Position numbers and translations under genes: made by a program. A stretch of 64,000 nt of DNA from Gnetum montanum. Its lineage: Eukaryota > Streptophyta > Gnetopsida > Gnetales > Gnetaceae. The notes under the pieces are model-generated. The model was not told the origin of the DNA. It ran no database searches and worked only from the letters and a program-made list of their open reading frames with translations. How positions within the stretch are numbered: position 1 is the first letter of the stretch; each line of letters starts with the position of its first letter. Of this stretch, positions 1 through 10,948 are shown one piece after another. The stretch covers positions 1,500,516-1,564,515 of the forward strand of contig MNCI01034697.1 of NCBI GenBank assembly GCA_015680685.1, read 5' to 3'.

Positions 1-680
1 AGTAAGGTATGAAATCATTGAACTTTTTTCAATAACCTTACTAACAATTGATCTTTGTGTGATTATAGATGGCCCCTAAAAGAAAACAACAAGGAGGACC
101 TTCTCAAGGTGCAATTGAATGACCTGGGGGAGGCAAAGGCCAAGGACCTCATGCAAAACATGCAGAGCAAAAGGCACAATCATTCAGCATCCATCATGGA
201 ACTTCTGTTACTACATAATCTATCCAAGAAAAGGGAGGAGAGGTCAGGGCCTGAGCCTATGAAGAGGAATGACGGCTATTTGTGGCATGGCATGTCAAGG
301 CCAATCAAGTGTTCCTGCAGCTGCCATGTCCATGAAAAGTGCCGACTCCATCAAACATTGGAACATCAGCATGGTCAACTCATAATCCTCAAATAGAAAA
401 GGAGAAACATCAGGTGCTTCTTCAATGATATCAATCTCAGAAGCCTGATGCATAGGACAAAGGAAAGGTACCCGTGGAGGAACCACCAGTATTGAGAACC
501 CCAAGAGTTCCACAAGTTTTGTCTTTTGTGTCTGTGTCCAAATTTTGTTTAATTCTCCATTGTGGCATGAATAAATTTCTATTCAGTCAATAATCCCATA
601 CCTATCCACTGTGTATTCAATTGAGCTTCTTCCTCCCTTTCTTTGACTCGAGGATGAGTTGTTATTCAGTTGTGGGGGTG
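1..680 (+). mobile_element. 3' internal region of an Athila-like Ty3/gypsy element (left end outside window)
   Basis: This stretch ends in a purine-rich tract (about 671-680, TGTGGGGGTG) directly before an LTR that starts TGATGA, as expected for a polypurine tract and 3' LTR. The run 590-680 (AATCCCATACC... GAGGATGAGTTGTTATTCAGT) matches the region before the 3' LTR at 41519-41592, so both belong to one family. A short open stretch begins at the ATG at 69 (MAPKRKQQGG) and stops after about 17 codons. The 113-codon frame at 55-396 has no recognisable domain. I would not call a gene here; it is decayed 3' untranslated or accessory-ORF sequence. Confidence 0.7.
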
Positions 681-819
681 TGATGAAGTGCTAAGTAGTC
701 GATGCATCGACTAGGCCACATATACGGGGCCCCGTATACGCGGTCGTGTCGACGTGGCCCCATCGACACATCCCTCCATGCGTTGACATGGCCCCATTTA
801 CGCAGAGCCTATTTTAGCC

Positions 820-827
820 TATAAATA
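820..827 (+). promoter_or_regulatory. LTR TATA box
   Basis: TATAAATA lies about 140 bp into the LTR. The same box occurs at the equivalent place in the related LTRs (11669-11676 minus, 17886-17893 minus, 41840-41847, 49711-49718, 53135-53142), so it is probably the U3 core promoter. Confidence 0.65.
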
Positions 828-997
828 AGTGGCCCTCCACCACACCTAGGTATCTTTCTAGTAGTTCTAGTGAAGCCCTTGCATTTTGTTTCCATAGGAG
901 TTAGAATATTTTCCTAGTGCATGCCCGCAGTGTGGTGCTTGTAATTATATGGCACCTTTATTCGAGTGTGACGTACTTGGACATGCACATCACCGAA

Positions 998-1003
998 AAT
1001 AAA
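998..1003 (+). terminator. LTR polyadenylation signal
   Basis: AATAAA followed by GATCGAG lies about 175 bp downstream of the TATA box. The block AATAAAGAYNAG is conserved in related LTRs (for example 49887-49892), consistent with the R-region cleavage signal. Confidence 0.5.
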
Positions 1004-1574
1004 GATCGAGATTACTTCATCATTACAGCATTCACTTAGTTTTAATTGTTTAATTACTATTGTTAATTGTTATTGTTATTTATTGTTTTCTTAGTTAATA
1101 TTTCTTTATCTCATTTACTATTCCTGTTGTTAAATGCAGAATGAGTACAACTTAATCACGAGAATTTAAGTGTGACTACTTGGTAACCCAGTAGCGTACT
1201 TAGGATCTACACTTGGTAACCCCAGTAGTAGTCATGCATAATGTCCAAGATGTGTACGGATGATTAAGGAACAGATGCTCATCGCACTTAGGTTAGCTTA
1301 GACTTCATTTCCTATTACTCATTAGTTTAATTAAGATTATTCTCCATTGTCTCTAGGAGTAGCACTAATTTAGGATCACATCATATGCCTCACTCTGGAC
1401 TAAACCATACGTGACAAAGCAAATACTAGTCTAGGTGGGAAGACAACGAACTGCGATCAACGTGTAACTATCTAGATACTACAACTAGCCTATCCACGAA
1501 GTTCGACTAGATTGTGCGTGAACGCTCGTATTCGTATGGTTGAGTGTAGGGGTACCTCGCCACTTATCAGTTAC

Positions 1575-2757
1575 CTTCAAGACAAATACATGTAGCAAAT
1601 ATACCATCCCTGACATTTATTATGTTCAAAATTTGAAGAGAAATTTGTTATGTGTTGGTTAGTTATGCAGTAAAGGTTATAAACTGGAATTTGTAAAATT
1701 TCTAACAAGAAGCAAGGTCAAGAAGTAGCTATTCTTCCCATGAATCAAAATAAAATGTATAAGTTGTAGGTTTAGAAGGATATCAAATGTCTAATTATTG
1801 CAAGTTATGAAACATGGCTATGGCATGCAAGATTGGGCCATGTCAACTTCAAATCAAAGTATTTGATGCACAAGAAAGGTTTGGTTAGCGGTATGGATCA
1901 CTTTTGAATGTCAAATTCAAATTCAATTAATTATGAAGTTTGTATAATTAGTAAAGCCAAAAGATTACCATTTCCCATAAAGAATCTAGATCACAAAACT
2001 ACCTAGATTTAGTTCACATGGATTTATGTAGGCCTATGCAAACTTGAAGTTTGGGCAAAAATAGATACTTATATGTATTAGTTGATGATTTTTCAAGAAT
2101 GATATAAGGACATTTTTTAAGAACTAAGGATCAAGCCTTAGAATATTTCAAATCCCTCAAGAATGAGGGAGAAAATAAAAAACAAAGGCAAATGAAAAAG
2201 GTTCAGATTCATAGGAATGGTGAATTCACAAGTCATGACTTTGTTGATTTTGTAAAGAAAAATGGAATAATCTATTAGAAGATTGCTGCCTATACACCTT
2301 AACAAAATGGTGTGGCAGAAAGAAAAAATCAAACAATTATAGGGATGGCAAAATGTTTATTGTATCAAGCAAGTTTGGAAAATATTTTCTAGGGAGAAGC
2401 CTGTCGTACATCTATTTATGTTTTAAATAGAATTTGTACAAAAGTCTTGGGAGGAATTGCACCATATGAATTATGGTTTAGAAAAAATCCAAATATTACA
2501 CATTTAAAAATCTTTGGCTTGTTATGGTATGTAAAGATATTACAACATTTAAAAATCTTTGGCTTGTTATGGTATGTAAAGATATTACATGTGCAAAGAA
2601 AAAAATTAGATGAGAAGGCAAAAGTTTTGTATATTTATGGGATATGAAAGAAATTCAAAAGCATACCGATGCTTTGATTTATCTGCAGAAAAAATGATAG
2701 TGAGCTATATATTTTTCTGAAGATAACTTCAAAAGTAATAATTTTAATGTTCCACAC
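1575..2757 (+). pseudogene. Ty1/copia pol remnant: GAG-pre-integrase and integrase
   Basis: With frame changes and stops, the + strand reads as a copia polyprotein segment. A pre-integrase motif WHARLGHVNF (about 1830-1860) is followed by integrase core fragments: DLVHMDL (about 2010-2030), LVDDFSRM, then HRNGEFTSHDF (about 2205-2240, the second catalytic region), a TP-QNGVAERKNQTI block (about 2290-2340) carrying the third catalytic Glu, and GGIAPYELWF with HLKIFG (about 2447-2520). The coding block HLKIFGLLWYVKI is tandemly duplicated (about 2500-2590). Copia pol normally continues into a linker and RT, but the sequence becomes unrecognisable after about 2757; RT resumes only at 5555. No activity is possible with these stops. 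Confidence 0.85.
2500..2590 (+). repeat. 48-bp in-frame tandem duplication in the integrase remnant
   Basis: Two adjacent near-identical copies of a segment beginning CATTTAAAAATCTTTGGC encode the same HLKIFGLLWYVKI peptide twice. The length is a multiple of three, so the frame is kept. Confidence 0.8.
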
Positions 2758-2786
2758 CCATTGTCAGCAAAATCGGCACAGGCATA

Positions 2787-3302
2787 TTGTCCGTACGAAG
2801 AACGTCTGCTCAATCAATTCTGCCATCAAAAGATTGCATCTCCGTTTCAAACATTGCTAGTGATAATCCGCAAAAATCCAAGTCTTTCCAATCATATAAT
2901 ATATCGAATAGTCCCTCCTCAGGTACAACCCAACACAGTTATACATCAATGCTACAGCTCCACCAGCAGGCAAACACTTTGTCTGGCAGAAACACAACCA
3001 CTCCAGCAAATTTTAATCAAGAACAATATCCGATAGCTGCCGGCAAGGGTACTGGCGCTTCAATTCCAGATTTATGTACAACTGTACAACAGTACAAGCC
3101 AATTTACCTGCTCACATCATTGGCAAGGTATTTTTTACGCGATTCTTTGCCTAATATCCGTTTATCATCGCCTATTATTATTAATACGAATTATGAAAAG
3201 GATGGACCAATTTTGATTCTTTGTCGATGGACGACTTGGTCCATGCATCACAGTAATTCTGTTCCTGCAAAATTAGGTGGCAAATGTTGCTGCCGTCAGT
3301 GA
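2787..3302 (+). other. Unassigned 171-codon open frame, Ser/Asn/Gln-rich
   Basis: This is an open stretch that extends upstream without an ATG to about 2763. The predicted product has a low-complexity Ser/Thr/Asn/Gln-rich N-terminal half and a mixed hydrophobic C-terminal part ending in KLGGKCCCRQ. I recognise no family. It lies exactly where a copia polyprotein would have its variable Ser/Pro-rich linker between integrase and RT, but it is longer and more GC-balanced than the flanks, so a separate inserted fragment is equally possible. Treat it as an open frame, not a demonstrated gene. Confidence 0.25.
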
Positions 3303-4090
3303 CCCCAATGCTACTGTTCTCTTTTCTATGTCACTATCTGAGTCTCTATTCTCCATTCCAAGCTACCACTTGCTTAGACATGGCATTATCGTCTCCACAA
3401 CAGCTCTATCAACCCATTGTGCTTTCCACATCCTATAATGTCGATCAGTAGATGCCCCCAAGCGATCAATATTTTGAAAATTCTGATAGCTTTACTGTAT
3501 CTTTTTCATGATGATAATGTTTAAATTTATGCATCATGGAAATCAGGAATCGAGAGGATCCATGATTCTGAACATGTTTGGGTACATGTGCCTCAAGAAA
3601 AAGTGGGGACAGGTGTTTGTGGCTAGGGACATGATAGAGAAAATTTAAATATATTAGTTTTTTCAAAAAGTTAAATCTCATATATCATAAAAAACATTGT
3701 AGAATATAGAACAAGTACAATGTAAATCCAAAATATTGTTAATTCTTAAAAATTACAGGTTAGATTGCAATATCACCATTAAACTGAAGCCAGAAAATTT
3801 GCAAAGGTATAGAGGGCATCCAATCCATTTCTTTACTCAAGAACCATAATCTGGCCAAATATATAATTTCTGCAACAACCAAAATGACAGCAATAAAATG
3901 AAACCCTATTGTTACTCAATCCAATCTTTCCAAAAATGAAATTAAGCATCAAGCCTCAACCAAATTTATAACAAATCACGTTTGCTAATACTTTTGTTCA
4001 ATCATGACCTGTGGGTAACCCTGTAGGGCCATGTTGAAGACGACCACCGCTAATCTCAAGTTTCTATGGAAAGTTATTAGGCTTACTATT
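3303..4090. other. No gene recognised
   Basis: AT-rich sequence with scattered short frames and no domain, LTR ends or RNA gene that I can support. A phrase CATGTTGAAGACGACCAC (about 4031-4048) recurs almost exactly at about 4669-4686, so the two places may derive from one repeat family. Confidence 0.4.
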
Positions 4091-4413
4091 TTATATTATA
4101 TTTAGAAACAAAGATGCAATGATATATTTCAAAGGACAGATTATTCTAATAAATGTTTGCTTACCAGGTTGGAGAAGTTGCAGATCTTTTGCCTCATTCA
4201 TTTCCAACTCACATCTCAAGCATCCAAGTTCAATATGGATAGACATCAGTTGGTTCATCTCTTGTACCTGTGGGAAAGATTTGTGCATTCCCGTAACACT
4301 CATCATCAGTAATTTCTGCAAGGATTCTTTCCATTTCTGCTGTGAGGAGTCACAATTGGAACTCTCTCTATCCTTAATTGAGAGCTTTTTTTTTCCCTTA
4401 TCTAATTTTATAT
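4091..4413 (-). other. Candidate host-gene exon (unassigned)
   Basis: On the minus strand a frame stays open for about 320 nt with no stop. It starts in a Lys-rich stretch (near 4413), passes through a Trp/Gln/Leu-rich helix-like segment, and reads ...EMNEAKDLQLLQP before CCTG|GTAAGC (about 4166), a good plant 5' splice consensus. The composition (charged, amphipathic, coiled-coil-like) looks more protein-like than the surroundings. I do not recognise the family and cannot find the partner exons. It may be a captured or decayed exon, or chance. Confidence 0.25.
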
Positions 4414-4494
4414 CCTTCTATCTTGTAACCAGTCAGCATGGGTGGACGTTTGGTGGTGCCCCAATTGGGGTTTCCTCCCTTAGTACTTGTTTAT

Positions 4495-4556
4495 TTATAA
4501 GGCTAGTCCCAATTTTCATGCATAGTTATAAGGCTAGTCCCAATTTTCATGCATAG
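4495..4556 (+). repeat. Two exact 31-bp tandem copies
   Basis: The unit starts TTATAAGGCTAGTCCCAATT and occurs at 4495-4525 and again at 4526-4556 without a visible difference, which suggests a recent duplication. The surroundings (4430-4700) have an LTR-like look (GTGGTGCCCCAATTGG..., TATTTATAAG), but I cannot fix LTR ends. Confidence 0.85.
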
Positions 4557-4799
4557 TGCTCTCAGCTTCCCCCTTCTTCTTAACCCTATCCCTATGACTA
4601 ATTGAGGTTATTGTAACTGATACACTGTTAATATCAATATAATTTCTTTTCAGGTCCGACACCCCCCATGTTGAAGATGACCACATTATAAGAAAACACA
4701 ACTTAACTAAACTGGGCACAGCCCAGTAACTCACCTCAACTATCAAAAACCTTTTGGATACTGGGGAATCGGCACTAGTCATGATGAAGGGAAAAGTAA

Positions 4800-5545
4800 A
4801 ACCAGAGTGCCATGAGGTTGCATATGGCCATTGGCCATGTGCTACTGGTTCGTTGGCTCATAGGCAAACAGATTTTAAAAAAACAGTTGAACAAGCATCC
4901 ATCCGTCATCATGTTCAGGACTCATGAACCCATGACGATGACCCTGTTTGTTTTTTCTTTTTTTCAGCAGAGATATGAGAAAAAGAGCAAAAACCAGCAA
5001 TGACCACTAAGCACGCGTGAATGTGTGAGTCATGGCGGAACCTTTGACGCTGCCAAAGGCCAATCCATTCAAATGCAATGTTTACCTCGCACGCCCCGTC
5101 CCAAACTTGATTTCCGTCTGACCCAAACTTGGCCTTTCGTGATTTCCGTGTGTTTGTTTATTCATTCGTACTCCCTTGTTTTCTGTGGTCTATCATGCCG
5201 ATGCCATGAATCTTGATTGCTTTCTTAAGCATGAAATGAAGTTTCTGGTAATGGTAAGATTCAAAGCAAGAGAAGATAGGTAAGATTTTAATGCACAATG
5301 TAGACATTAAGAACAAAAAGGGCAAGAATAATACCAGGCGAGGCAAGTGAGGGCGATTATTTCAGATGCAGACAAAATTTCATTAGAAATTATGAAATAC
5401 ATACCCACTGTTGATTTAATGTGCTCCTGTATCGGCTCCCGGATCCAACGCGAACAGTGTTCGTCAAAATTTATCCCAATCACGAATCCCAGGCGCGTAG
5501 GTATAAATAGATTTTAGATTATATTTCATTGCTCACAACGGTGAA
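4800..5545. other. No gene recognised
   Basis: Mixed-composition sequence with only short, mutually overlapping frames on both strands. Somewhat GC-richer patches near 5030-5110 and 5430-5500 carry no recognisable motif. Confidence 0.4.
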
Positions 5546-5554
5546 GGAGGAAGA

Positions 5555-7060
5555 TGGCCTCAAGGATCCCAATATCGTTGTGGAAGCTACCCAAGGTCCA
5601 AGATAGGTAGACGCAATAAAGAAAATTTTCAAATAGAGAAAAATGGCATGTGGAGCCTTGTGCCAAAACCTGCAAACAAACCCATCACTGGAGTTAAATG
5701 GGTGGTCCACATCAAGAGGGATCAACACAGCAATGTTGATAAATTCAAGGCTCGTTTAGTCTACCACCAACATCAAGGTCGAGACTTTCAGGATAGTTTT
5801 GCTGCAGTTTCCAAGCTTGCGTGAATGCGGCTCTTACTTCTTGTGGCTGCCAAGCTTGTCTGCGTCTTTTGCAACTATATGTGGCATCAGCCTTCCTAAA
5901 TGTATTGCACAACCAAAAGAGTTTGTGAATCAAGAGCATCTTGACCATGTCTAACACCTCTACAAAAGCATATACGTGCTTAAACAGGCACCTTGTGGTA
6001 CAAGTGCATCCATGGATACTCCATTTACCCTGGCTTCTAGAATCTTGATGCCCAAACCACCACCTACAAGAGGAAGGAGGAAGAAGATTTCACATTGGTA
6101 TGCCTTTATGTAGATAACTTGATTTATTTGTCATCTTCTACACTAATGAATAAAAAATTCATTACTACAATGAAAAACAAATTTGAAATGACTAACCTTG
6201 GAACAATGTCCTATTTTCTTGGTCTTCAAGTCATTCAAGACCAATATGGAACATCCTTGTTTTAACCAAAGTTCACCAATTCCATATTGAAGAGACTTCA
6301 TATGGCTAATTGTAATCTAGCCAAAACTTCTCTTCCTAAAAGCATTAAACTTGCTAATGTCAATGATACTTCCTTGGTTAATCCAACATATTATAGATCT
6401 CCTGTGAAAAGTTTAATGTATCTTACTACTACAAGGCCATACGTACAATATAGTGTTAGCTATCTCTCTAGATTTATATAAGAGCCTAGAGAATCTCACT
6501 GGAAAGTAGCAAATCATGTGCTTCATTACTTGAAGGGAACAATAAATGAAGGTCTTTTCTATGAACCTAATGATGGTGGAAATGTAGTATATGGATTCAT
6601 CAATGCAGATTGGGAAGAAGATAGTAAATCTACTTCAGGTTATTGTTTTCACTTTAATAATACTCTTGTTTCTTGGACCTCCAAGAAGTAAAATACAATC
6701 ACCCTTTTAACTGCTAAAGCTGAGGTGGTTGGTTTGTCTAAAAGAGCCAAACAAGCAATGTGGATTCAAAATCTTCTAAGCAAGATGGAATTACTAGTTA
6801 GACTACCTATTATAATATATTGTGATAGTACAAGTGCCATTGCTATGGCTAACAATCTAGTACATCACAATAAGAGTAAGCGCATGAAGCTAAAGCTTTA
6901 CTTTCTACATGACCTTGTAAATAAAGGAACTATTTAGCCTCTACATGTTAGAACAAATTATGAGGTATCAAACATTTTTACAAAATCCCTTAGACATCAA
7001 AAGTTCAATGACTTCAACACATATCTAGGTGTGAAAAACATTAATATCATGGGAGAAGTT
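5555..7060 (+). pseudogene. Ty1/copia RT-RNase H remnant
   Basis: Reading through several frameshifts and stops gives a recognisable copia RT and RNase H. In order: a WSLVPKPANKPITGVKWVV block (about 5650-5710) with KFKARLV (5735-5760) at the RT start; LYVDNLIYLSSS (about 6107-6135), the YVDD catalytic box with the second Asp replaced by Asn; KFEMTNLGTMSYFLGLQV (about 6180-6235); SLMYLTTTRPYVQY (about 6412-6450); HYLKGT (about 6520-6540); RNase H start GFINADWEEDSKSTSGY (about 6590-6645); ALWTS-like SWTSKK (about 6670); then CDSTSAIAMANN (6825-6860) and HNKSKRMKLK (6870-6895). Part of the palm before 6100 is scrambled. The C-terminus is cut by the N gap. Confidence 0.9.
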
Positions 7061-7066
7061 TTGGGG

Positions 7067-7083
7067 NNNNNNNNNNNNNNNNN
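7067..7083. other. Assembly gap (17 N)
   Basis: A run of 17 undetermined bases lies between the copia pol end (GAAGTTTTGGGG) and a G-rich tract. The true gap length is unknown; copia elements normally have their polypurine tract and 3' LTR here. Confidence 0.99.
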
Positions 7084-7160
7084 GGTTGTTGTGGGGCGAG
7101 GGTTGGGGGTGGTGGGGTTGTGGGTGGGTGTGTGGGGTGGGGCATGGGGGGTGGGTGTTG
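7084..7160 (+). repeat. G/T-rich low-complexity tract
   Basis: Almost only G and T with many GGG/GGGG runs on the + strand, next to the N gap. It may be a difficult-to-sequence purine-rich region that caused the gap, possibly an expanded polypurine tract of the copia element. Confidence 0.7.
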
Positions 7161-8929
7161 GTTATGGGCACACTAATGGGATGGAGGAATTAAAAGGATA
7201 TTGATGTTAATCCCTCCCTCTTCTAAAGCCATGATGTTTTTAAGAGTGATCTATCTATATTTCACTGTATCCCTCATAAATCTCATCAACTCTTAAGATA
7301 TGGGATAAAGAAGAGAGTTTTATTTAGTAATTCTTATTTTTAGTATGCATGTAGTTATCTTTTAGTTTGTATTCTATTCATTAGGATCCAAGTTCCTTAG
7401 TTCTTAGTTCTTTCATTATATAGATGTAGGAAAATGACATGTAGGTATTATAATTCATCATGCAAGTTATTTCGAATGTTTTTCCAAGACAATTAAAGAT
7501 TTGTTCGATATTGTGCTTTATTTTCCTAATCCTCAAAAACTTTTACTTTAATAATTATTCAAGCCTATTTTAAACTAATTACTACATCTAGATTTTTAGT
7601 AACTCTATATAAATTTACAGCTAGAAACTTGCCAAAATTTTTGGCCAAAATGGCAATGAGAACTTGAGAAGTTTATAATAGAGCTTTTTAATCATTCTAA
7701 GAGTAAGAAGCTTTTAGAATGAGATGATGACTATTTTCAAAAAATATAGGTAGCTATCATAACATATTTAATTTAACTCCATAGAATTACCTTTATGTAA
7801 CAAGAACGCATAAGATATTTACCCAAACCGGTTGGATAAGTGTTTTTTAAAAATAATTATATCTTTTAAGCCACTTCATACCACATAATAAACATTCTAG
7901 CTTGTTGTTCATGCTATGAAATGATATGTTACCTTGAAACAACTTTACCTTCTATGATTTTCCTCTTCAATAATTATAAATATCTATTTTTCTTTATTTT
8001 CTTATTTTTATAATAATTTTATTGATTTTTTAGTCATTAACTTGATATGATAAATGAGATGTTGAAATACATTTTTGCATTGTAATGTATGATTAACATA
8101 TAGGCATGACATGCATGTATAATTAAAAAAAGATAGAGAATTCACATATAAACAAATGTAGAACAATACTTATAATATTCTTTTATTGAGAACAAAGATT
8201 TAAACAGAAATATTATGTTAATTAAATAATAAATTTTTTTGTGAGAATGCATGTTTACAAAGAAAAAAATATTATAATAAGAAAATACATTCATGTATTT
8301 ATGTTCAATAATAATAAATAAATTTTTGCTAAAAGAATCCTACTTTAATTAGTGCTTTTAGAAATGCTGGAAATTCTTTAAAAATGGTAAAAATGCACCA
8401 TTTTAGTGTTCTTTGAGTTCTCCATAAAAGTGACATTAAAAAAGAAATTTTATTTTAAAATGTAGAAAATTTCTTTCCAAACAAGAAAAATATCAGGAAT
8501 TTTAATGCAAAACCCAAAACATTTTTGGCAATTCTTTTTAAGACTTCCAAGAAAATTTTGATAATTTTCGAAAATTACATAAAAAATTCTTGATGATTCT
8601 CTCTAAATTATTTACATTTTGAGTATAGACTCGAATTTTTAGTAGTTCTCATCAAATCATAAATAACAAAATATACTAATTATCCTCAACATTTCTTCAA
8701 GAGATGCTAAAAAAATGAATTTTTTCCAAAATTATAAATCACCAATCACATATGGTTAGGTTGTACATAACTAACAATAACTTGCAAAAAATTTTGTATT
8801 ATAATGATGCAATGCATAAGATTTGGCCTAGAATTATCTAAACAATAGTGAGCACATGCATTAATAGTTCTCATATACACATTGTTAGTGACAAGCCCAA
8901 ATTTGCTAACCATAGAATTGCTTGAGACT
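7161..8929. other. AT-rich DNA, no gene recognised
   Basis: Very AT-rich, with no ORF longer than about 60 codons and no domain. The first 350 bp (from TGTTAATCCCTCCC at about 7203) could be the copia 3' LTR that should follow 7060, but no second copy is present to set its ends. Confidence 0.4.
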
Positions 8930-9416
8930 TCATTGTTATATTATTATTCACTTATTAGTGTACTACTGATTAAATTATTGAAGGTGGTATGATGGAGCTA
9001 GCCTTTTACTCCTATAAATCACTTGTGAGTTTTGGGTATCCAACAACAGGTTGTTATCTTTTCTTGTGGTCATCAAATATCATTAGTGTCTCAACCTTTG
9101 TAAACAATATTGTTCAATTTCAATTTTAGCTCTAGTTGAAGAGTAGATTCTGTATTTTATTTTTGTAATTTGCAAGGCATTTTGTAGTAGATAAATTTAT
9201 ACTCTGTTCTCATAGGTATTTTGTAGCAAAGAAATCTACACTCTATTTATTCTAATTTTTATAAAAATTCTTGATACTTTTTTTAATGATTCTCTATTAT
9301 CCTTATTTGGTTTCAGATTATCAATGTTTATCATACTGTGTTCTTCTCTCCTTTGATTTAGTAGTGTTATTTTTCATTTATTAGTGCTATATCAAGTTGC
9401 ATAACGAAACAATTCA
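8930..9416 (+). repeat. Probable copia 5' LTR (start uncertain)
   Basis: The 3' boundary is set by CAATTCA at 9416, followed within 7 nt by TGGTATCAAAGA, which resembles the initiator-Met tRNA primer site TGGTATCAGAGC used by most plant copia elements. The left boundary is a guess. The stretch contains repeated TTTTGTAGTAGATAAAT / TTTTGTAGCAAAGAAAT phrases (about 9180 and 9220), typical of LTR sequence. Confidence 0.45.
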
Positions 9417-9423
9417 TTGATAG

Positions 9424-9435
9424 TGGTATCAAAGA
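9424..9435 (+). promoter_or_regulatory. Primer-binding site, initiator-Met tRNA type
   Basis: TGGTATCAAAGA differs from the canonical plant copia primer site by one base in the first ten. Its location just after a CA-ending LTR and before gag supports the call. Confidence 0.7.
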
Positions 9436-9455
9436 TTAATGTTAATTTCTATTAT

Positions 9456-10800
9456 AGAGAGGTTATAGTTTGTTGAGAGATTAATTGTAGGTGAGAATAG
9501 AGAAGCTTGGAAAATTTTGATGCAGGATATTTTATGCTAAAGAAACTATGAATTATCATTGAAAGAAAAAACCATCACCAAACTTGCTATCATGTTTGAT
9601 GAAAACTAGACTAGAATGAATAAAAAGGCTCTTTCTTTCATTTGCTCCTATTTTATTAATGGGATTTTGTAATCTCATGTCAAAGTAGCCACTATTCATA
9701 AATTATAGAAGATGTTGAAGTATAGGTATGATCAACACATTAGTATGAACGAGTATTACAATGTCAATAAGGTCTTTGAGTTGAAGATGAAAGAAGACAT
9801 CTCTTTACAAATTCATTTGGATGAGCTAAAGGTTCTATTCACTTAGATAATTCACTAATTACTTTTAAAAAAAAATTAAGAGTTGTTACTATTTTGAGTT
9901 CCTTGCCCAACTCTTTAAAAATTATTTGGGCAACTTTTATGATTTCTTCTTCTTCTATTCATAGTCTAAATATAATTTTTGCAAAGGTATTAAATGCAAA
10001 TAAAAGATTAATATTTTAATCTTATAATGAGATTCTTATTACAAATAAGGGATGCTCTCAATTAAAAAGAGAATATCATAAATAAAGCAAAAGTAAATGA
10101 AGATTTGTTAAAAAAGATATTTAATGCAAGTATTACAAGAAAAAAAGGCACTATAATAAAGATTGTTGAAAATTAAAATCCAAAAATAAAATGAAGGAAG
10201 CTAAAAATAATAAAAGAAGACAAGAAAAAAGCCAAATCAAAACTTTGGAGGAGCTTAAAGCCTTAATGTAGAAAGTGAATAGATTACTATCATGATTGAT
10301 GTTTCCAATAAGGTAGATATTTTTCTATATTCTTCTTTAAATGTATGAATTTTAGATTTTGGTGCTTCTTTTCATTATTATCTAAATGCTTGCATGTTTA
10401 CCTTTTACAATAAGGTTTTTATTAATTATGTATTTTTGGATGATGATAATAAATGTAAAATTTAAAGAATTTAAAATGTAACTTTGGAAAAGCCTAATGA
10501 TCAAAAACTTATTTGAAAACATGTTAGACATGTTCCTTCCCTAGTAAGGGTCTCATTTTAGTAAGATAGTGAGATATTTCTGGATGCTTCATTGCCTTTA
10601 AATTTGGAACTTGGAAAATTACACTAGGCTCTATGATTTTGACTTGTGGACAGAAAGAAGAAATAATGTATGTAATGTATGCCAAAGTCATGAAGAATTC
10701 TATAGTTGTGGTGCAAAAGAAAGACATGTTTCTTTGGCATAATAGACTTGGTCACTTGAGTGAATGAAGTATGTAAATTCTTTCTTTCAAAAACTTGTTG
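9456..10800 (+). pseudogene. Ty1/copia gag, protease and pre-integrase remnant
   Basis: The frames drift, but the order is that of copia. A gag beginning reads EAWKILMQDIL (about 9500-9530); SHVKVATIHKL and MNEYYNVNKVFELKMKEDIS (about 9675-9800) belong to the gag UBN2-type domain; a Lys/Cys-rich stretch near 10110-10165 is where the zinc knuckle should be; then ILDFGASFHYYLN (about 10348-10386) is the protease active site, with the usual DSGAS changed to DFGAS; finally DMFLWHNRLGHLSE (about 10724-10766) is the pre-integrase motif. Multiple stops make it inactive. The element is cut near 10860-10948, close to where the Athila-like element was inserted. Confidence 0.8.
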
Positions 10801-10943
10801 CTTAAGCTTTATTCTATCTCTTTAGAATTTGTATTATTCATAGTGATAAATAGTTATTAGTATAGGTTCAACATCATAGGTCTTGATGCAATGTATGTAG
10901 GGGTAATTTCAGTTATAAATATCCATCACCTACCACATTAATG

Positions 10944-10948
10944 ACATT
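10944..10948. repeat. Target-site duplication, left copy (ACATT)
   Basis: ACATT directly precedes TGATGAG at 10949 and recurs directly after CCCATCA at 18010-18014. A 5-bp duplication is normal for plant LTR elements, and it shows the element inserted as one unit. Confidence 0.9.

Larger units (their letters stand above)
681..1569 (+). repeat. 3' LTR of Athila-like element (889 bp)
   Basis: It starts TGATGAAGTG and ends CACTTATCA, with TGATGA/TTATCA as imperfect terminal inverted repeats. Family signatures shared with the LTRs at 10949, 17166, 18089, 41593 and 49604 are a TATAAATA box, an AATAAAG signal, a block of GGTAACCCAGTAGCG-type repeats, and the terminal block GGTTGAGTGTAGGGGTACCT. 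The head holds two 18-bp perfect palindromes (696-713 and 721-738). The following sequence (GTTAC) would be one copy of the target duplication; the other copy is outside the window. Confidence 0.85.

Noticed and set aside
4119-4556. Plus-strand 145-codon frame
   Set aside because: It overlaps the better-looking minus-strand frame and runs through the 31-bp duplication; hydrophobic low-complexity product with no domain.
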